DNA of 8,688 nucleotides from Eubacterium sp. (lineage in GTDB: Bacteria; Bacillota; Clostridia; Lachnospirales; Lachnospiraceae), in the NCBI GenBank assembly GCA_017445525.1, contig JAFSTZ010000439.1, positions 1 through 8,688 on the forward strand, read 5' to 3'. The notes under the pieces were generated by a model. It worked only from the letters and a program-made list of their open reading frames with translations, ran no database searches and was not told the DNA's origin. Every line of letters starts with the position of its first letter. Positions within the stretch are counted from its first letter, which is position 1. A program made the position numbers and the translations under genes. Below, in pieces: positions 4,928-8,688 of the stretch.

Positions 4928-6232
4928 ATGAATATACTGTATCTCGAACACTATGCCGGTTCTCCGGATATGGGGATGGAGTTTCGTCCTTATTATCTTT
5001 CCCGTGAGTGGATCCGGCAAGGTCATCGTGTTTCTATAGTAGCAGGTGATTTTTCTCATCTCAGAAAAAAGAACCCCCGTATACGTGAAGATATGACATT
5101 AAAAAAGATCGATGGTATCGATTATTATTGGCTGCGAACCGGAGCTTATGAGGGGAACGGTGTTGAGCGTGCACTGACGATGCTGAGGTTTTGCGGGAAG
5201 CTGAACAAGTACAGACAGAGGATCTGTGAGCTTACCCATCCGGATGTTGTCATATCTTCATCTACTTATCCTATTGACTCCATAGCTGCGCAAAGGATAG
5301 TTCGGTACGCTGACAGGACAAGATCAAAGTGGGATCGTGGCGATGATATAACAGAGGATGGATTTATACCGAAAAAAACGATACATATTCATGAGGTGCA
5401 CGATATGTGGCCATCTACCCTGATAGAGCTTGGCGGCATGTCAAAGACCAATCCTTTTGTGGTTATGATGCAGCGTGGAGAGAATTATGCTTACTCACAT
5501 GCGGATGCAGTAGTTTCACTACCCGGGAATGCAGAAAAATATATGCTGAAGCATGGCTTGCAAAAGGGTTGCTTTTTTCATATCCCGAATGGAGTTGTGA
5601 TTGAGGAGTGGGACGATCCCGAGCCACTGCCTGAGGAGCATAGCAAAGTGTTTAAGCAGTTGAGGGATGAGGGGAGATTTATCGTCGGTTACTTTGGCGG
5701 ACATGCTCTCTCGAACTGTCTTGGCACTTTGGTTGAAGCGGCAAGGACACTTGACTGCGATGATAAGTCAAATGTTCACTTTGTTTTAGTCGGTGATGGG
5801 GTAGAAAAAAAGAAGCTTACAGAGTCGGCAAAGGGATTGAGTAATATCACATTTTTGCCGCCGGTGCCCAAGCGCGCAGTACCTTCACTTACAGACTGTT
5901 TTGACTGTATTTATATAGGCGCTATGGACTCTCCGCTATATCGCTTCGGAGTTTGCATGAATAAAATGTTTGACGGTATGATGGCCGGCAAGCCTATCAT
6001 TTTTGCTATAAACTCACCGACAACTCCTGTTGAGGAGTGCGGATGCGGATTGATCATAAGACCTGAGGATACAAACGATATCATAACAGCAGTAAAAAGA
6101 TTGATGGATATGCCGCAATCAGAACGGCAGAAGATGGGAGAACGTGGCAGACGCAGAATCCTGGACAGATATACATACGGCAAGCTGGCAGAGGACTTTA
6201 TAAAAATAGTTGAGGATAAGGAGCAAAAATGA
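4928..6232 (+). CDS. GT4-family glycosyltransferase (WbuB-like)
   Basis: This 434-residue protein should transfer a sugar from a nucleotide donor to a growing lipid-linked glycan at the inner face of the membrane. The N-terminal Rossmann half begins M-N-I-L-Y-L-E-H-Y and has the acceptor-side region E-F-R-P-Y-Y-L-S-R-E-W. H-D-M-W-P-S (158-163) is typical of WbuB-type enzymes. The C-terminal half has G-Y-F-G-G (254-258), a V-L-V-G-D-G strand (286-291) and the donor loop N-K-M-F-D-G-M-M-A-G-K-P (345-356), then V-E-E-C-G-C-G (368-374). The usual E-x7-E pair is replaced by G341 and D349, a variation I believe occurs in this subgroup. The ATG at 4928 has AAAGG 7 nt upstream; the TTG at 4883 has no RBS. 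It is the first gene of the operon and overlaps the next by ATGA. Donor and acceptor are unknown. Confidence 0.88.
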   Translation: MNILYLEHYAGSPDMGMEFRPYYLSREWIRQGHRVSIVAGDFSHLRKKNPRIREDMTLKKIDGIDYYWLRTGAYEGNGVERALTMLRFCGKLNKYRQRICELTHPDVVISSSTYPIDSIAAQRIVRYADRTRSKWDRGDDITEDGFIPKKTIHIHEVHDMWPSTLIELGGMSKTNPFVVMMQRGENYAYSHADAVVSLPGNAEKYMLKHGLQKGCFFHIPNGVVIEEWDDPEPLPEEHSKVFKQLRDEGRFIVGYFGGHALSNCLGTLVEAARTLDCDDKSNVHFVLVGDGVEKKKLTESAKGLSNITFLPPVPKRAVPSLTDCFDCIYIGAMDSPLYRFGVCMNKMFDGMMAGKPIIFAINSPTTPVEECGCGLIIRPEDTNDIITAVKRLMDMPQSERQKMGERGRRRILDRYTYGKLAEDFIKIVEDKEQK

Positions 6233-7317
6233 AGTACGCACTAATCGGTTGCGGACGAATCAGTCCGAATCATATAGAAGCTGCAAAGAACAATAATCTT
6301 GATTTTGTTGCTATGTGTGACATTATCCCTGATGTCATGGATGAAAAGGCCAAAAAGTTCGGTCTTGATTCCGTAAATAAATACACAGATTATAAGGAGC
6401 TTTTGGAGAAGGAAAAGCCTGACCTTGTTGCCATAGCTACTGAGTCCGGTCGCCATGCGGCCATAGCTCTTGACTGTATCGGAGCGGGATGCAATGTTAT
6501 CATCGAAAAGCCGATCGCTCTTTCCATCGCAGATGCGGATGCGATCATCTCGGCGGGCAAAAAAGCCGGAGTTGTTGTATGTGCAAATCATCAGAATCGC
6601 TTCAATAAATCCGTGCAGTAGATCAGAGACGCTTTAGAGAAAGGCAGATTCGGAAAGATGTTTTACGGTACTGCTCATATACGCTGGTGTCGTGACTGGG
6701 AGTATTACTCGCGCGCAGACTGGCGCGGTACCTGGGAGCAGGACGGCGGCGCTCTGATGAATCAGTGTATACACAATATCGATCTTCTCCGTTGGATGAT
6801 GGGTGATGAGATCGATACGGTTATGGGCATGACTGACAGACTCAATCACGAGTATATAGAGGCCGAGGATCTCGGGATCGCTCTTATCAGGTTTAAAAAT
6901 GGTTCATACGGCATAGTAGAGGGAACCACAGATATTTATCCGAAAAATCTTGAGGAGACTCTGTATCTGTTCGGACAGAAGGGTACGGTAAAGGCGGGCG
7001 GAACCTCAGTCAACAAGATTGAGGAGTGGAACTTTGCTGATTATCTTGATGATCCGGATACTGTCAAAAAGGAGTTTGGAGAGAATCCTCCGAACGTCTA
7101 CGGCTTTGGTCATACACCGCTATATGCAGATGTTATCGATGCAATAGAAAAAGGACGTCCTCCGTATGTGACAGCAGAGGATGGCAAGCGTGCTTTGGAG
7201 CTTGTGTTGTCGATATATAAGTCGGCAGCGGAGGGACAGCCTGTGAAGCTTCCTCTGACTGACTGTTCCACTATGGATTTTGTCGGACGATTTGGAGAGC
7301 GGAAAAGGATGAGGTAG
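6229..7317 (+). pseudogene. WbpB-like Gfo/Idh/MocA sugar-nucleotide oxidoreductase interrupted by an in-frame TAG
   Basis: Read through, the frame is 363 codons, the normal family length, but codon 131 (6619-6621) is TAG. The reading frame does not shift, and conserved sequence continues without a gap: H-Q-N-R-F-N-K-S-V-Q, stop, I-R-D-A-L-E-K-G-R-F-G-K. The first part has the NAD-binding I-G-C-G-R-I-S-P-N-H (6-15) and the E-K-P motif (K94). The second part has W-R-G-T-W, G-G-A-L-M-N-Q-C-I-H-N-I-D, with the catalytic-type His182. WbpB oxidises UDP-N-acetylglucosaminuronic acid at C3 using NAD, feeding WbpE. The start is well supported (AAGGAG, 4-bp overlap with the glycosyltransferase). The N-terminal piece would have only the NAD domain; the ATG at 6658 has no good RBS. 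It is a recent nonsense allele, an error, or read through. Confidence 0.85.
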
Positions 7318-7358
7318 AGATTATAGTCAGAAGGGTATATTTCAAGGAGTTTGGATAA

Positions 7359-8486
7359 ATGAAGTTTAGAGATTTAGGTGCACAGTATCAGGCGTTGAAG
7401 CCTGAGATCGATGCAGGTATACAAGCGGTCATCGACAGCTCTGCATTTATACTCGGAGCACCAGTAGATGAGCTGGAGAAGGAGCTTGCTTCCTATGTTG
7501 GACGAAAGCACTGTGTGGCATGTGCCAGTGGGACAGATGCATTGCAGTTAGGACTGATGCTCAGGGGGATCGGACCGGGTGATGCTGTGTTTACTTCGGA
7601 CTTTACTTATTTTGCATCAGCGGGGACGACCTCGATACTTGGTGCTACGCCGGTGCTTGTGGATATAGATCTTGCAACATTTAATATGGATCCGTCTGCG
7701 CTTGAAGCACAGATAATACGTGTACTTGATGAGAAACAGCTTACTCCGCGGGCGATAGTTCCCGTGGATCTTTTCGGTCAGCCGGCTGACTATGACAGGA
7801 TCTTGCCGATAGCAGAGAAATATGGGCTGTTCGTTCTTGAGGATGCAGCGCAGGGCTTTGGAGGCAGTATCCGGGGGCAGATGGCGTGTTCCTTTGGAGA
7901 GCTGTCGGCCACATCATTTTTCCCGGCAAAGCCCTTGGGATGTTATGGTGACGGAGGCGCTATCTTCACAGACAGTGATGAGGAAGCAGCGAGATTAAAG
8001 AGTCTCAGAGCTCAGGGTAAAAGCCCCGTCGATAAGTATGATAACCGAGAGATCGGCATGAACAGCCGTCTTGATACTATACAGGCGGCTATCCTTTGGC
8101 CGAAGCTAAAGGCCTTCAGGGAACATGAGGTTGATGATGTAAACCGTGTTGCTGCTCTGTATACCGAGAGACTGAAGGATGCTTTTGTTACTCCTGAGGT
8201 TTTGGATGGATATGTGTCATCATGGGCTCAGTATACGATACTTCTGCCGGACAGAGGCATTCGTGATATGACACAGGCACAGTTGAGGGAGCAGGGTATC
8301 CCGACTATGGTATACTATCCGCGAGGGCTTCACCAGCAGGAGGCTTACAGGTGGATGGAGCTTACTGATGATATGTATAAAAATACTGTCTCGGCGACCG
8401 ATCGTTGCCTGTCACTTCCGATGCATCCGTATATGGCTGAGGAGGATGTCGATGAAGTGTGTGATGCGCTTATGAAGTGTAGTTAA
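7359..8486 (+). CDS. WbpE-like DegT/DnrJ/EryC1 sugar aminotransferase
   Basis: This intact 375-residue PLP enzyme should transfer an amino group from glutamate to the 3-keto group of a UDP-hexuronic acid, the step after WbpB. Visible family marks are the start K-F-R-D-L-G-A-Q-Y, A-S-G-T-D-A-L (56-62, phosphate-binding loop), D-I-D (102-104), L-E-D-A-A-Q (160-165, Asp that binds the pyridine nitrogen), and F-F-P-A-K (187-191). K191 is the likely Schiff-base lysine, followed by G-C-Y-G-D-G-G-A. M-N-S-R-L-D-T-I-Q-A-A-I-L is the usual helix after it. The ATG at 7359 has AAGGAG 9 nt upstream. It follows the oxidoreductase by 41 nt, so it is almost certainly co-transcribed. WbpE is the best-fitting subgroup; other 3-aminotransferases of nucleotide sugars remain possible. 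Confidence 0.92.
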   Translation: MKFRDLGAQYQALKPEIDAGIQAVIDSSAFILGAPVDELEKELASYVGRKHCVACASGTDALQLGLMLRGIGPGDAVFTSDFTYFASAGTTSILGATPVLVDIDLATFNMDPSALEAQIIRVLDEKQLTPRAIVPVDLFGQPADYDRILPIAEKYGLFVLEDAAQGFGGSIRGQMACSFGELSATSFFPAKPLGCYGDGGAIFTDSDEEAARLKSLRAQGKSPVDKYDNREIGMNSRLDTIQAAILWPKLKAFREHEVDDVNRVAALYTERLKDAFVTPEVLDGYVSSWAQYTILLPDRGIRDMTQAQLREQGIPTMVYYPRGLHQQEAYRWMELTDDMYKNTVSATDRCLSLPMHPYMAEEDVDEVCDALMKCS

Positions 8487-8488
8487 AA

Positions 8489-8551
8489 ATGATAAAAGAA
8501 TTATTGAAGCAGTATAGCAAAATAGCAGAAGTCTTGTGGAACTTCAGGTAG
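8489..8551 (+). other. Tiny open frame (20 codons) between two operon genes
   Basis: ATG at 8489 to TAG at 8549-8551 encodes a short Lys-rich peptide beginning M-I-K-E-L-L-K-Q-Y. There is no ribosome binding site, but it starts 3 nt after the aminotransferase stop, so translational coupling is conceivable. The 90-nt gap otherwise holds only a weak GAAGT/ACTTC stem. It is more likely chance or a gene remnant than a real peptide. Confidence 0.15.
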
Positions 8552-8576
8552 CTTTTGCAGAAAGACGGTGGAAACT

Positions 8577-8688
8577 ATGGAGTTTAATAACATTTATCAA
8601 CAGCTGATAACCGGTGATACCAAGCTTGCATTGGTAGGTCTCGGATATGTCGGAATGCCTATTGCGGTTGAGTTTGCCAAGCATATAG
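8577..8688 (+). CDS. UDP-sugar 6-dehydrogenase, WbpA/WecC-like (5' part)
   Basis: Only the first 37 codons are inside the window. They begin M-E-F-N-N-I-Y-Q-Q-L and reach A-L-V-G-L-G-Y-V-G-M-P-I-A-V-E-F-A. This is the G-x-G-x-x-G Rossmann NAD-binding start of the UDP-glucose/UDP-GlcNAc/UDP-ManNAc dehydrogenase family, with the G-L-G-Y-V-G-x-P form common in WbpA and WecC. The enzyme would oxidise C6 of UDP-GlcNAc (or UDP-ManNAc) to the uronic acid, the substrate of the WbpB step. The ribosome binding site is weak (GGTGG, 6 nt upstream). The start is supported by the usual distance from the N-terminus to the glycine loop. The substrate cannot be fixed from this fragment. Confidence 0.88.
   Translation, partial: MEFNNIYQQLITGDTKLALVGLGYVGMPIAVEFAKHI

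Noticed and set aside
6241..6591. Minus-strand ORF of 116 codons inside the WbpB-like gene
   Set aside because: It is antisense to well-conserved oxidoreductase sequence and lacks an RBS.
6619..6621. Pyrrolysine or a TAG-reassigned code as explanation of the in-frame stop
   Set aside because: TAG is used as the real end of the same gene at 7315, and no reassignment evidence exists in the window. A nonsense allele or error is simpler; the possibility is left as a check only.

Overview
The window looks like chromosomal DNA of a low-to-mid GC Firmicute, probably an anaerobic Lachnospiraceae-type clostridium (Butyrivibrio/Roseburia-like). This rests on strong AAGGAG-type ribosome binding sites, vegetative TTGNNN-17-TATAAT promoters, the flavodoxin-fold/GNAT/secreted-protein gene style, and an IS4-family element of the IS231-like type. 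The genus is an inference from style and not from a database match.

Layout. 1-312 is the 3' end of a flavodoxin-fold FMN oxidoreductase (AzoR-like). It converges with, and overlaps by 11 bp, a GNAT acetyltransferase (302-778, minus). A pair of divergent vegetative promoters (821-902) separates GNAT from a small secreted protein with one EF-hand-like Ca2+ loop (962-1537). Downstream come a long imperfect hairpin (1561-1611) and then what was once a strong intrinsic terminator. That terminator is split by a complete 1654-bp IS4-family insertion sequence (1653-3306): 15-bp terminal inverted repeats, one intact DDE/YREK transposase on the minus strand, and an 11-bp target duplication that is exactly the apical part of the terminator hairpin. 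The IS has its own terminators near both ends, an RBS-sequestering hairpin before the transposase, and an unusual 45-bp perfect-stem palindrome between a TTGACA box and a TACAAT box. A GC-rich hairpin cluster (3339-3415) follows.

The right half (3429-8688) is the start of an envelope-polysaccharide locus. A Wzz-like polysaccharide co-polymerase (minus) has two membrane segments and a cytoplasmic C-terminal domain that resembles a tyrosine (BY) kinase but has lost the Walker A lysine. Divergently, behind a very good promoter, runs an operon: a GT4 glycosyltransferase; a WbpB-type Gfo/Idh/MocA sugar-nucleotide oxidoreductase interrupted by one in-frame TAG; a WbpE-type DegT/DnrJ/EryC1 aminotransferase; and the first 37 codons of a WbpA/WecC-type UDP-sugar 6-dehydrogenase. 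WbpA, WbpB and WbpE are consecutive steps from UDP-GlcNAc to a UDP-2,3-diamino-2,3-dideoxy-hexuronic acid. The locus therefore probably makes a diamino-uronic acid for a surface glycan, and the nonsense codon in the middle enzyme raises the question of whether that branch still works.

The most interesting non-routine signals are the IS centred on a terminator dyad, the premature amber codon, the kinase-dead fused co-polymerase, and the regulatory architecture at the right end of the IS.
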